The notes under the pieces: generated by a model | What the model saw: only the letters and a program-made list of their open reading frames with translations | The model's database searches: none | What the model was told of the DNA's origin: nothing | Translations under genes and position numbers: made by a program | In this document: positions 10,654-23,412 of the stretch, one piece after another | How positions within the stretch are numbered: the first letter of the stretch is position 1 | How the letters are laid out: every line of letters starts with the position of its first letter | Origin: Apium graveolens | Lineage: Eukaryota; Streptophyta; Magnoliopsida; Apiales; Apiaceae | Direction of reading: 5' to 3' | DNA: 64,000 nt | NCBI RefSeq assembly: GCF_009905375.1 | Contig: NW_027417574.1 | Span: 1-64,000, forward strand

Positions 10654-13600
10654 ATGGAACCAAAAGACATCGTTTTCAATGGAGCTAAGTTTGTTCCTAA
10701 CAACTACTTAGCTATTCTTAGTAAGGATGAAGCCCCATCAGATCTTCACTTTGTTCAGGACTTCCTTGCTAATAGCGAGATTGGGTATATGCATTGTCCC
10801 AACCTCAATCACTCTCAGGAACTCAGATACCGGAGTTTTGGAGGAGTGGGGTTTATGATGATGGTGGCAAAGATGGGTCCCCTAGTATTATTTTCACAGC
10901 AGGGGAGGATGAACATGTGGTGACTGTGTCTACAGTTCGCCAAGCTCTACATCTGCCAGAAGACTGCACTTTTTCAACAGTTGAGGAGCCATCTCTTCAA
11001 CAGATGATGGCTAATCTGGGTTATGAAAAATCATTGTCCAAGCTAGGACAATTGAAGAGGCCATACATAATGAAGTAATGGAGTTTCTTCTTTGACTGCA
11101 TCACCAAGGCCTTTGCAAACAAGTGCTCCAATTTTGATACAATCCCAATCCTGAGTCAGCAAATCGGGTATGCTCTCATTAATCAAACTCATTTTGATTA
11201 TGCAAGTATTGTGCTAGGATTTATTGGGGATAGAATGCAAGAGGACAAAAACACTGTATATTTAGCTAGATTTTGCCAACTTATTTACAGTTTCCGTAGT
11301 TCTGATAAAGCCCAACTAGCTAGTGAGTTAATTGAACCTTTTAAACTTGCTAAAAGGGCCTTCACTGACTTATTATCTACTGATAATAAGAAGGCTGTAC
11401 TAAGACCCCTTAAAATTCCACAATCAGTCAAACATGTCTTAGTAAACTCTGACCCAACCACCTATACTACCATATATCCTGATGTCCAACCATCCCAACC
11501 TCCATCAGCACCTACACAACCTATCACTTATCAACCTTAACCAACTCAACCTACCATAAGAACATACTTCCAACCAGCACAATCCTCACAACAACAACCA
11601 TCAACACCTACCATCAGACCTTCATTCTCAAGGCCTAAAAGAGCAAAATCTGTTTCTAAATCCTCACCAATGAGAAGAAGGATGATTCTAAGGGATGAAT
11701 CAGATGATGAAGAAGCACGAGTTCATGCATCAGAACCTGTGACACAAGAAGCTGAAGGGTCAACCCATCAGAAAAAGACTGAAGCTGAGGGTTCTGGTAA
11801 TTTGAAGAGGAAAAGAACTGTAAGTTCTGATGCTGCTGAAGAAACTCCTTCACTATCAAGGAGATTAAATAAAATGAGGGCAGGAAGGCACATGGCTAAG
11901 CCTTCATTGAGGATATTAAAGAAGATGAGGAAGGGGATCAGGATCCTCTGATCTCATCAGAACCTGTTTTAATTGAAGCTTTGCCATCCCCAACTCAAGC
12001 TCAAGACACTGTTCCAGATACAGTGCTCACACCTCCTGTCTCTCAAATCAAAGCTATAGATAATGTTGAAGAACAAGACACAAGTTCTGAAATAGATATT
12101 TATAATCTGAATATTCCAACTGTTCTTTATCTGGAAGCTCCAACAGTAACTCAGCCATCTACAGTTAATTATTCAATCTTTCAGGCTGAGATACCATCTA
12201 CACCAATTCTGGATCAGGAACCTGGTGATCAGAATTTAGATGAAGCTGGTACAGACTCTCCTTCTATTACACACACTCTTGTGTTGTCAGAAGATGATGG
12301 ATTTTTTGCAAGTTCTGGAGAGTCAGCTCTAGTAAATGCTCCAATTCTTGGAAAGGAGGCATTAATCCAAAAGTTTGTTGAACAGGATGCTCATATTCCT
12401 TTGGAAGATTCTCATAGAGGAGTGGAGTAGACCAAGAAGTGGAATGAAACTGATTTCATTCCAAGCTCTAAAGTTCTTACATAGCACATTGCTAAGGCTA
12501 ATGAGCTGATGATAAGTTCTGATTTTAAGCACCAACTCAAAGTCACAGCTCTATCTACTAAAAATCTTCAAGGTATACACTCTCGAACTCATGCCAAGGT
12601 TGATATATTATTGGAGTCAGCTGAAACGCTAGATATGACTCTCAAATTAGACAAGTCAAGACTTATCAGACCTATCCATGAGAAAGTTGAAGCTATTGAG
12701 AAGGTACAAGAAAAGCAACAGGCCCAAATTACCGAGGTCCTGCAAAATCAAGCTTCTCAAAAAGCTCAACTGGATGAAATTCAATCTTCAGTCGAACTTC
12801 TTCTCTCTCTCCTATTACCTGAAGATGCCAAAAAGGGGGAGAAGGTAGTTAAGTCCAAATGGTCAACCAGTGAGATACTAAAGAAAAGGGATAATAATGA
12901 AGATGACCAGGGAAACCCTAGCAAGGGTCAAGGGCAAAGCAGCAAGGTTTCTTCTAGGAAACTAATTTATGATGCAAGCAAATCTTCTACTCAAAAGAAG
13001 ACAAGTTCTGAAGCTGCTCAAACTCAAAATCTGATAGCAAGTGCTGATAATCAAAATCTGATATCAAGTTCTGATGTTCTGATTCAAGGAGGAAGTAAAG
13101 ACTCTCAGAAGTTTTTGCAAACTCTGAAGCTCAAGGGAAAGGAGACTACTGTCTACTACAAGGATCCCAAGATTCAGACACTTGATGAAAATATTGCTAG
13201 AAGATTATTTCTGAAACATAATCATGGAATGGATTTAGAAAATCTCAAGGAGGAAGAAGCTAGATTTAAAGCTGAGAAGACAAATCTAAAGTCAAAAGCT
13301 TCTTTTGCAAAGAAACCTCCAAGGCCTAAGGAAAAAGGCATTGTGATCAGGGAGAAATCAAATACTGAGGCATCAAAGCCTAAGACTAGATCACAAACTG
13401 AGATTGATCCCAAAGATAAAGGGAAAGGAAAAGTTGATGAACCAACAAAGCCATAGGAGATGAAGATTCCTCAAATCCTGGTGAAACCTGTGTGCAAAAT
13501 GGTTCAAGTTCATGATGATACTCTTGTTGAAGATGAATCTGTTCAAACTCTGAAAAAAAGAAAGATTACTGAAGATTCTAAGATAACCTCTGATAAAGCT

Positions 13601-14342
13601 CGAGTTTTTCAGAGTGAAAAATAGCAAGCTACAGAAGAAACAGCCAGTTCTGATAAAGTCATCAAGACATCAACCTCTGACATAGCTCAAGTTGATTTAG
13701 ACAAGATGAAAGTAGCTGATAAAAAAAATTCTATGAAAAAATGTCAAACCATCAGATCCAAAGAAAAGCCAATTGCTGTCTGATTTCATGACTATTGGGT
13801 TATATGCTAGAGAACCAAGAGACAGAGCAGGGCTAGGTTCTGATGAAGATAAGATCAAGACAGGAGTTGAAGTTGCTAGTAGGAATCCATTTCTATTGAC
13901 TGACAAACCTCTTGAAGATGTTACACAGAAACACCTTAATAAGGTTATCTCTGTTCAAGTGGCACTGGATGCTCATGACATGCATAATGTTAAAGAAAAT
14001 CTGATTCTATTTCTTGAAGATGGAAGGACATATCAAATGTCAGAATCAGATGTGCTGAACAAATCCCTGAAAGAACTTCAATTCTTTCATTATCTTTTAG
14101 AGATAAAGTCTGATATTACTAGGAGATGGTCAAATTTCATTATGAAGACCATAAGAGATAAAGCAAGAATTTCTGGTTCAAGGGTTACAGAATTCATTCC
14201 AAACATAGTTGAAGATGATGGAAGTGAAATTCCAATAAAGAAGGATTCTGCCAAACTTGAAGTAATTCTGAAAGAGAAATGTCTATGCTACAATGAAGAT
14301 TCTTCTCATCCAAGGGTAATAAGACTGGGTGATGGTTTATAA
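10654..14342 (+). pseudogene. SIRE-A post-pol ORF2 (envelope-like position), broken
   Basis: A long extra ORF typical of SIRE elements, read in at least three frames through frameshifts. The N-terminal domain (10654-11540, MEPKDIVFNGAK..., ANLGYEKSLSKL, WSFFFDCITKAF, FCQLIYSF) resembles, from memory, the domain found after pol in many Asteraceae SIRE copies, and more loosely the plant transposon-protein domain PF20167. A Pro/Thr/Ser-rich section follows, then a probable coiled coil near 12660-12830 (Glu/Gln-rich, EAIEKVQEKQQAQ), a Lys-rich section to 13456, and a C-terminal domain at 13773-14342. Stops or shifts occur near 10920, 11540, 11950, 12430, 13456 and 13620. I saw no clear transmembrane segment, so calling it an envelope protein rests on position only. 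Confidence 0.7.
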
Positions 14343-14632
14343 AGAAACCATATCTCTGTTCTAAGGACTGCAATCTACCAGATTGGAAGTCGAGATGAAG
14401 AGATAAAGCAAGTCAAGACTACTAATAGCTCAAGTCCTGAGGAATAAAGAAGAAAAGCTGATATCAAACTTTGTCAAGAATTATTTTGGATTCAGATTGA
14501 CTCAGTGAGATTGGTAAAAGCTACAAGGACTGTAAGTTGTAGTTAGTTATCTAGTTAAACTCTTATTGCATTTGTACTTAAATGTTTTTGGCATCATCAA
14601 ATCTATTAATTTATATATTTTGCATAATTTAC
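14343..14632 (+). other. SIRE-A 3' untranslated spacer
   Basis: No gene. A decayed tail of ORF2 sequence is followed by AT-rich sequence up to the PPT. Confidence 0.6.
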
Positions 14633-14646
14633 AAGTTGGGGGAGAT
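14633..14646 (+). other. Polypurine tract of SIRE-A
   Basis: aagttgggggagat abuts the TGTTAGATATATTT start of the 3' LTR at 14647. It matches the SIRE-B PPT in position and type (gtgggagat). Confidence 0.85.
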
Positions 14647-14672
14647 TGTTAGATATATTTGAGATGTCATGT
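14647..14672 (+). repeat. SIRE-A 3' LTR, first 26 bp
   Basis: TGTTAGATATATTTGAGATGTCATGT equals the 5' LTR start with one difference. It stops at the Athila insertion. The remainder is at 49430-49989. Confidence 0.9.
14668..14672. repeat. Target site duplication of Athila (catgt)
   Basis: catgt ends the left LTR piece here and opens the right piece at 49430-49434, directly after the CTAACA end of the Athila LTR. In the intact 5' LTR of SIRE-A it occurs once at this place. Confidence 0.85.
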
Positions 14673-15050
14673 CAAATAGCCAATGCAGTGCTCAATTGTC
14701 AACCTGGCACACTTCCCAGTGATACTGAAGTGCCAGGCAGGAAGGAAGCTAAAGAGCAAGTCAAGGCTATTACCTTAAGGTCTGTAAAAGTTGTTGATGC
14801 TGAAAAAGCAAAAGAAGGAGAAGCTGAAGTTGGTAATGAAGAAGCTAAGCAAAAGGAGAAAGTGGCGGAACCAAGGAAGACTACTGTTGAACACACTCTG
14901 CCTGAGGGTAATACAGAGGAGAAATAGCTCTATTCTCCACCACCTTTCCCTAAGAGATTGCAACAACAAAAGTTAGATAAGTAGTTCGGTAAGTTTCTAG
15001 AGGTTTTCAAGAAACTCCACTATTAATATACCTTTCGCTGAGGCTCTGGA
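14673..15050 (+). pseudogene. gag: Athila gag, C-terminal fragment
   Basis: It starts inside gag: QIANAVLNCQPGTLPS then EQVKAITLRS, the segment that is highly conserved in Athila Gag. An Ala/Glu/Lys-rich tail follows to a TAG at 14925-14927, with more stops to 15050. The ATG at 14646 lies in the SIRE-A LTR and is not the native start. Confidence 0.85.
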
Positions 15051-15054
15051 ACAA

Positions 15055-15315
15055 ATGCCTAGTTATACGAAATTTATGAAAAGTATTCTTTCAAGGAAGG
15101 TGAAACTGTATGACCCGGAGACCGTTGCTTTAACGGAAGAATGCAGTGCTGTGCTACAACAAAAGTTACCTCCAAAGCTTAAAGATCCAAGTAGCTTCAC
15201 CATTCCTTGCACCATTGGCAAGTTGTCTTTTGACAAGTGCCTCTGTGATTTGGGAGCAAGCATCAATCTGATGTCGTTGTCGATCTTCAAAAAGTTGAAC
15301 TTGCCTGATCCAAAG
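15055..15315 (+). pseudogene. pol: Athila protease, first part
   Basis: [35 protein letters not shown] (here KDPSS) and the active-site segment [10 protein letters not shown] (near 15243-15272) are Athila protease landmarks. The frame runs open into the Tekay-B insertion after NLPDPK and resumes after it at 28032 with PTYMSLQLA. Confidence 0.88.
15311..15315. repeat. Target site duplication of Tekay-B (caaag)
   Basis: caaag lies at 15311-15315 before TGTGGCGCC and at 28027-28031 after the other LTR. Confidence 0.92.
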
Positions 15316-18300
15316 TGTGGCGCCCTCCAAACCCGGGTCAGAAGTTTGGGGTCCACACACACACCTTAATTATAACCTGCTTATAATAATAATAAAGATA
15401 ATAATAATATATGCAGTGACCCTACTTACCAACCACCACGGACCGCAACAGGTTAAAGTATGCACACAAGCCAAACACACTAATATATTACAAACCATTC
15501 AAATCCCAACTATTTCAAACTCAAACTGAGTATTAAACATTATTACAAACTTTTACAAACTTAAATTATCCCAAAAGAAGCCTACTAGCTCAGCTTTCTC
15601 AACCTGAACCCCTAGCTCTCGCGCTGGACTGGGGATCCTCGCTACCAACTGCTTCCTTTTTAACTGGAAAGAATATAAACAACATCGCACAAATGAGCTA
15701 ACTAGCTCAGCAAGTCACAATGACAAAACTGAGAATAAAGATCATCAGGTGAATATGATTATGATATCAAGTGAACATTGGATTATGATTTAGAATTGGA
15801 TATTATACTTTTAATTTAAAAACCAAGGTTAGGCTGCTGATCAGTCACGCACTAACCCCGAGCAAGGCACACAGCATTGCTCTAACTACTGGATCCAAGG
15901 CAAACATTGGCCTAACTTGACCATTATATGGTCTGACCACGAATCTGGTCCACAATTTTATAAAAACAATCCAATTCTAACATAATAACAGAATATGCAA
16001 TAATAAACAATAACCGAAATCATTAACAACAATAAATGTTTAACAATAAAAGGGTTTCAATCCTTGTAAGGATCAATAAGGCAATTTAAAAGCTTGGATG
16101 CTGGGTAATGAAAGAATTAGATAACAAAGGAATCAACATTTCAGGGTTTCAAAGATTTAGGCTTTCAAAGCATAGGATACAAGGATTGAATGTACAAATA
16201 ATTCAGTTCAGTGTTTGGGATTTTGTTTACATGTATTTGTGGAAGTAGTATCGTATACTTGAGGTTCGTGTTTGGGTATACAACAATCAATGGTCTAGAA
16301 AGAATAAGGTTCATGGCTCAAGAACAATAACTGGAATCAGGGTTTAGGTTTCAGTGCTTCAAAGCACTTGCAATATCAACAAGACTATCACGTATTACAA
16401 TATTTCGAGAAAGTTGGGAATACTTGCCTAATATTAGCTTACTACACTGCACTCGCTTCCAATCACAAGCGTCTTACTCCTCAACTATCTGTTTCCCTTT
16501 CCTACGTCTTGCCTCTTCTGCTCACATATCATAAGCATCTATCAATAATCTGCTCACATGTCATAATTCTATTCAACACATACTTTTACCCAAATCCGAT
16601 TAACGGATTGAAAGTTATGCAATAATCAAGTAAACACATAATATATAGACCGATAGTCAATTAACAAGTCACATATAGCATATAATACATCACGTAATCA
16701 ATGATATATCATTTATAAAGAAGTCTCGGGTCATAAATAGGCTTTCTGGTATTTAAAATGATTTTTAAAACATATTTCGGAATTAAAACGGGTCGTTGGA
16801 TCAATTTCGGGTTAATAAACAGGGTTCGGTTGGCCAATTCTGGCTCCGAAATAATTTTAGAATAATTATCGAGCCTTGGAAATAATTTGGAATAATATTT
16901 TAAAGCTCGAAACTATTTTTCAGAATTTTTAAATCATTTTTAAATAATTAAATCTAATTAAATAATTAAATAAAATCAATTAATAATTAATTAAATCAAT
17001 TAATCAATTAATTTTCGAATTAATTGACCAATTAATCAATTAGAAATTAACTGAAATTAATTAACTAATTAATTTAGATTTATTTATGAATTAAAAATAA
17101 TTTTCAGAATTAAAATAATAATTTTTAGAATTTTCAGAAATTAAAAACAAATTTTTTATAATAAAAATAAATAGGAAATATGATTTTTAAACATTTTTAA
17201 AACAGAAATCCAATTTTTGCATAGTCTGGAAACTACAGGGACCAAACTGCATCGTTTTCAAAACTATAGGTACTAAACTGTAATTTTCCAGGGGGTCGTC
17301 GGAAAACAGTCGGGGATGGCCGGAGAACACGTTCCCGGCGTCCTCACCCCACCAACACCTCCAGATCACATCTACAGGTTACCAGGAACACAACCATGCA
17401 GTCAAAACAACCTAATAATCCCTGAGTTGGCCGGAATTTGGCCGTGAAATTTTCCAGTTTCCGGCGAACATCGGAAAACTTCAGAACACAACTCCCTTCT
17501 CTACAGACCTCGTTGGTTCATGAAACTTATATGACTAGATTGCAAATTTCACAGAGAACACAACCCACTATAACACAACATCAATCTATCACAGAATAAG
17601 AAACCCCCAAATTTCTATTAAGAACATTCATACGGGTTATAAACCCTAATTTTAAAATTCGAAAATCAAACTCAAATTTGAACATGTTATTGAACTCCAA
17701 ATCAGACGTATGACATATGAAAATCATCACGAAAATAAGCTCTACAACATGCAATCATCAAATCATACAAACAATCATCCGAACAAAAATTCATATTTTT
17801 AATAAAATAAATTCGAAAAAAAATAATCTTTTAGAAAAATAACCTTGATTTCTGCAGGTGTATGGATTACAGAATCTGGTAGAGCTCTTCAAGACCTTCA
17901 GATTGGTTACTCGAGCTTTCCAAACCGAATTCAATAACACCTCCAAATGCTTGTTTGATTCTTAGAACAGTTTTAGGAAATTAGGGTTTTTCTCTGAAAA
18001 TTATATAATTATCTTTCTGCAATTGATTTTGATACGAAATAAAATACGGTAAAAGGCTATTTATAATTACGGAAAATTAGTATCCCGTTGGATCATTCCG
18101 GATATAAAACGGTACGTTTATTTGTAAAAACTGATCCAAAAGGTATCGGTTTTCGGGATAATTATCCAAATCAGTACAATTTGTACTACGGTCTTGGTCT
18201 CAGCGCCTGGTTACACGTATTACGAAGTGATAATTCTGATAGTTTAATAAAAAGCTCCTGTTTATCGAAAATACGGGTTTTATTGATTTACCAAAACGAA

Positions 18301-18746
18301 TATTGTATCGAAAATGTTGCGCCGGGACCCGCGCAGGACAAACCGTACGCCGGATCGAAAAAGTCGAAACATAGAAAATGCTCAGAATATTACAATTAGG
18401 TTAGGAAGGAGTTCTCGAAAGAGTTTCGGGTTCCAGAAACGTAACAACGGTTGACGTCGGTTGGTTCCCGTTTTTAGAAAATAGATTTTAATTACCCGGA
18501 AAAAGATTTTAGAAATTTCAGATGATTCTTATAAATCCATAAACCAACATAAAAATAATTAGGAAGATATGACAATTATCTATATTTTATTTTGGACATA
18601 TAAAAATTAAAATACTCAATTAATATTATTTTTGAATAACCAAGTACAGATAACACTTTAACAATTAACTCACAGAATAGATACTGAACACACATAATAA
18701 TTATATAATAGCAAAAATAATTACACGATATATCCCGGATATTACA
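15316..18746 (-). repeat. Tekay-B 3' LTR
   Basis: On the element strand it reads TGTAATATCCGGG ... GGCGCCACA. The intergenic-looking ORF at 18088-18399 starts at TTG and has an equal copy in the other LTR. A minus-strand TATA box (TATAAATA) lies at 18058-18065. Confidence 0.93.
18058..18065 (-). promoter_or_regulatory. LTR TATA box (minus strand)
   Basis: TATAAATA on the minus strand. The same site is at 27339-27346 in the 5' LTR, where it could drive the element, and in + orientation at 56197-56204 in the related Tekay-D LTR. This threefold conservation supports a promoter role. Confidence 0.6.
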
Positions 18747-18763
18747 TCCTTCCCCCCTTAAAA
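18747..18763 (-). other. Polypurine tract of Tekay-B
   Basis: On the minus strand ttttaaggggggaagga directly abuts the TGTAATATCC start of the 3' LTR. Confidence 0.85.
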
Positions 18764-18784
18764 GGATTCTGTCCTCAGAATCTC

Positions 18785-20063
18785 CTAAGAAAACAAATGA
18801 GGGTACTTTTCTCTCATATCACTTTCTAACTCCCAGGTTGACTCTTCAACCTTTGGGTTTCTCCATAATACTCTTACTAACTTTACCACTTTATTTCTCA
18901 ATACTTTCTCTCTCTCTTCTAGAACTTTTACCGGGCTCTCTATATATGACAAATCTGCTTGAAGCTCTATTGGCTCATATTCTATTACATGCCTGGAGTC
19001 TGGATTATATTTCTTAAGCAATGATATGTGAAAAACATTGTGAATGTGCTCCATGTACGGAGATAACGCCAATTCATAAGCTACTTTGCCAATACGCTTT
19101 AGGATTTCAAAAGGTCCGACATATCTTGGGTTTAGCTTCCCTTTCTTCCCAAACCTCGTTAGTCCTTTCCACGGTGATACTTTCAATAATACCAAACTTC
19201 CTTCTTCAAATTCCATATCTTTTCTTGACTGGTCTGCATATTTCCTTTGATGATCTTGTGCGGCTATTAATCTTTTCTGGATAATTTCAACAACTTCCTT
19301 TGTCTGCTGTACCAATTCGGGTCCGAGTATTTTGCGTTCTCCTACTTCGTCCCAATATACTAGAGATCTACATTTGCGTCCATAAAGGGCTTCATAAGGT
19401 GGCATCCTAATGCTGGCATGATAACTGTTGTTATAAGCAAACTCTACCAGGGGTAAATGCTCGTCCCAACTTCCTTTAAAATCAATAGCACAAACACGTA
19501 GCATGTCCTCGATTGTCTGGATCGTTCTTTCACTTTGGCCATCCATTTGGGGGTGATAGGCTGTACTCATATTCAATCTTGTTCCCAAACATTCTTGAAA
19601 ACTCTTCCAGAATCTTGAATTAAATCTTGGATCTCTATCAGATACGATAGACACTGGAACTCCATGACGAACTACGATCTCTTTCAAGTACATATGAACT
19701 AACTTGTCGAGCAAAAATTTTCATTTATAGGCAGAAAATGAGCTGACTTGGTAAGTCTATCTACTATAACCCAAATGGCATCATGATTAGTTCTTGTCCT
19801 TGGTAATCCAACTATGAAATCCATGGTAATATGTTCCCACTTCCACCCTGGAATCTCCAATGGCTGTACCAATCCACTTGATCTCTGATGCTCTGCTTTA
19901 ACTCTCTGACAGGTATAGCATTTGCTAACCCATTCCGCAATTTCCCTCTTCATATCCGGCCACCAATAATTCTTCTTTAAATCTCTATACATTTTGGTAC
20001 TCCCTGGATGGATGGAATATCTTGAACTATGTGCCTCTTGTAAAATTTCATTTTTCAGCTCCG
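18785..20063 (-). pseudogene. pol: Tekay-B integrase with chromodomain-like tail
   Basis: HHCC zinc region ([23 protein letters not shown]), first Asp in TMDFIVGLPRT (frame 19699-19992), then after a frameshift near 19705 the core with [12 protein letters not shown] and GQSERTIQ (frame 18785-19714). PHPQT is altered to HPQM. The C-terminal half has the GPFEIL module and a tail like the Tekay chromodomain. Frameshifts near 19705 and 20075 separate it from RT. Catalytic residues are otherwise present, so the damage is mainly to the frame. Confidence 0.9.
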
Positions 20064-23000
20064 TTACTGGTGGAATCCAAATTCTTGAAGAAAACCTAAG
20101 AATTCCTTGATCATCTTGTTGCGTGCATAATTCCTCACTACCAAACTATTTATATCTTGATCCATTACCTCTTTCTGGAATTTCTTTATTTTCTCCAATA
20201 ACTCCGGTTGGAAAATCATACTGTACACTTTTGCTTCCTCAGGCTTGGAAATTCTAATCTCCAATTCTAATTTTTGAAATTCTTTATATATCTCTTCAGG
20301 TACGGATAACATATTTAACCTTTCCTTCTGACTTAACGCATCTGCTACGACGTTCGCCTTACCGGAATGATAATTAATCGAGCAATCATAATCCTTGATC
20401 AATTCTAACCATCTCCTTTGTCTCATATTAAGTTCCTTCTGGGTAAATATATATTTCAAACTTTTATGATCCGTGAAAATCTCACACTTTTCTCCATATA
20501 AATAATGTCTCCAAATCTTCAAAGCGAAAACTATAGTTGCTAACTCCAAATCATGAGTAGGGTACTTCTGTTCGTGTGGTTTCAATTGCCTTGACGTATA
20601 CGCAATCACCTTGTCGTGCTGCATAAGAACACATCCTAATCCTTTGTAAGAAGCATCGCTATAAATTACGAAATTCCCTTGATCGTCTGGAAGTGACAAA
20701 ACAGGTGCCGTGATTAATCTCCGCTTCAATTCCTGAAAACTTTCTTCGCACTTGTCATTCCATATAAACTTTTCATTCTTTCGTGTAAGCTTTGTCAATG
20801 GTGTTGCAATTCTTGAGAAATTCTGAACGAATCGTCGATAATATCCTGCCAATCCCAAGAAACGTCTTACCTCAGTGGGTGTTCTCGGTCTTTCCCAATT
20901 CGTAATTTCCTCGATCTTTGTCGGGTCCACTTTGATCCCTTCATTACTGACTATATGTCCTAAGAACTGAACTTCCTGTAGCCAAAACTCACACTTCGAC
21001 AATTTAGCATATAACTTCTTTTTCCTTAAAATCTCCAAAGTTGTCCTTAAATGTTCCGCATGATCCTCCTCTGTCTTTGAATAGATCAAAATATCGTCTA
21101 TAAATACTATAACGAACTTGTCCAAATATTCCTTGAAAATTATGTTCATCAGGTCCATAAACGCTGCTGGGGCGTTGGTCAATCCAAAAGACATTACTAG
21201 AAATTCATAATGCCCATACCTCGTTCTGAAAGTTGTCTTTGGTATATCTTCTGGTTTGATCTTCAGTTGATGATATCCCGATCTTAAATCGATTTTGGAG
21301 AAATACTTGGCTCCCTTCAATTGGTCAAACAAATCATCAATTCTGGGTAACGGATACTTATTCTTGATTGTCAACTTGTTGAGCTCCCTATAGTCGATGC
21401 ACAGTCTCATGCTTCCATCCTTCTTCTTGACAAATAATACTGGTGCACCCCACGGGGATACGCTGGGTCTGATTACTCCTTTCTCTAACAGCTCTTGTAA
21501 TTGCTTTGCTAACTCTTTCATCTCAACGGGCGCCATTCTATACGGGGCCTTGGATACTGGTTCGGTTCCAGGTGCTAAGTCGATTACAAATTCAATTTCT
21601 CTATCTGGAGGAAGTCCTGGTAATTCGTCGAGAAACACGTCTGGAAATTCCTTCACAACTGGAATATCTTCAAGTTTTGCTGGCTCCTGACTTCTGACGA
21701 TCACATATGCTACGAAATTCTCACATCCTTGTCGTAGTAACTTCTTGGCTTGAATCATCGTTAAGAACTTCTTTACCTGCTTCTGTCCCTTAAACGTTAC
21801 TATTCTTTCGTCTGGCATTTTCACCATTACTTTCTTATTTCGACAATCTATCTGAGCATCATGCTTAGATAACCAATCCATCCCTAATATAACGTCAAAT
21901 TCTCCTAACTTAAACGGTATCAAATCTACACAAAACTTACTACCAGAAATCTCAATCTCACAATTCCCACAAACTTGGTTAACAGTTACACGTTCTTGAT
22001 TTGCTAATTCCACAGTCATTATTTCATTTAAATACCCAACTCGACAATTTAACTTACTAACAAAATCTTGTGAAACAAACGATCGAGTTGCTCCCGAATC
22101 TATTAACACTTTGGCACATAAATAATTTACATTAAGCGTACCTGCCCCGACATCCGTATCCTGGATCGCATCCTTCACCGACATGTCAAAAACTCTAGCC
22201 CTCGGAGTCTCATTCACTGTTGGGGTAGATCCCATAATCCTTAATGCATTACTGACTGGGGCTGGTGTCTTGCAATCCCTGGCCATATGTCCTGGCTTTC
22301 CATATTTGAAGCATGTAAATCCAATGGCTGGAACCTTCACTGCTGGATTTTGGATAGGTTGATCCTTATTTGTTGGCTCTCTTACTGGCTGATTTCGGCA
22401 CTCCCTCGAGTAGTGCCCTTTCTGGTTGCATTTAAAACATACCACATTCAACTTGTTACAAACTCCTCCATGCTTCTTTCCACATACTTGACAATCTGGA
22501 AAGGTTAATCTCAACTGATTCGGCTGATTCATATTAGCTGGACGATTGCCCTGGCCTCCGTCTCCTGCATTTTGTCTCCTGAAATTAAAATTTCTCCCTG
22601 GCTGAAACTTGCCCTTCTTAAAATTTGGAAACTTCCCTGTTTGTGACTGACCCTCACTTCCCTCAACTTTCCTTTTCTTACTTTCCTTATCTTTCTGGAA
22701 CATCTCACTCTCTGTCTGTGCGATCATAGCCTTCTGTACAACCCCGACATAGGTATCCAATTCAAAAATAGCTACCTTCCCTCTGATCCATGGCTTCAAG
22801 CCTTGCTGGAATCTCTTAGCTTTCTTTCTATCAGTATCAAGATACGACGGCAAATACCTTGACAATTCCTCAAACTTCCCCTCATAATCTATTACCGACA
22901 TGTTCCCTTGCTTTAATTCTAAAAACTTCAGCTCCATTTGATCTTAAACAAACTGAGGAAAATATATTTCTAAAAACAATTCCTTAAACCTTTCCCAAGT

Positions 23001-23412
23001 AATAACATATGTGCTTTCCAATGTCTTCACCATCTCCCACCAATAGGTGGCCTCATTCTTCAGATAGTAACTTGCAAATTCAACCTTCTGCTCCTCTTTC
23101 ACTTTTACCAAGGCAAATGCCTTCTCTATTTCCTTTAACAACACATTTGCTTCAATTGGCTCTAAGGAACCCTTCAATTCTGGTGGGTTTACTGCCTGAA
23201 AAGTTTTGAAAGTTACCTGGGGATTGGTCTGTCTCTTGCTGTTGTTGTGCCAGGTGAACTGTTTGTTGGGCCAAGATTTGAAGAATCTGGGCTATTGCTG
23301 GGTCCATGGGTCCTGGGTTCACATTCTGGTTTGTATCATCTTGGTTGTTATTGTTGTTGTTGTTGGTTTCTTAATTCTGGGTGTTGGTGCGGGTATTTCT
23401 TCTGGGAGGCAT
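20064..23412 (-). pseudogene. pol: Tekay-B gag, protease, RT and RNase H
   Basis: The start is ATG 23412 (MPPRRNTRTNTQ), but TAA follows 13 codons later, a frameshift lies near 23200, and another in-frame TAA lies at 22944-22946 (after FPQFV). Downstream, 957 codons are open (20064-22937): gag with FQQGLKPWI, knuckle motifs [12 protein letters not shown] and [14 protein letters not shown], a third with Cys changed to Tyr ([14 protein letters not shown]), protease [14 protein letters not shown] with [12 protein letters not shown] and catalytic [10 protein letters not shown], and RNase H with [20 protein letters not shown] and VADALS. It ends in a frameshift before integrase. Confidence 0.92.

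Noticed and set aside
10654..14342. Host gene captured whole in SIRE-A
   Set aside because: A similar ORF is present in SIRE-B at the same place, so it belongs to the element family. Older capture cannot be excluded.
18088..18399. 103-codon + strand ORF in the Tekay-B LTR, repeated at 27369-27680, as a host gene
   Set aside because: It starts at TTG, lies in an LTR, and its repeat is explained by LTR identity. It is kept only as a low-interest antisense observation.
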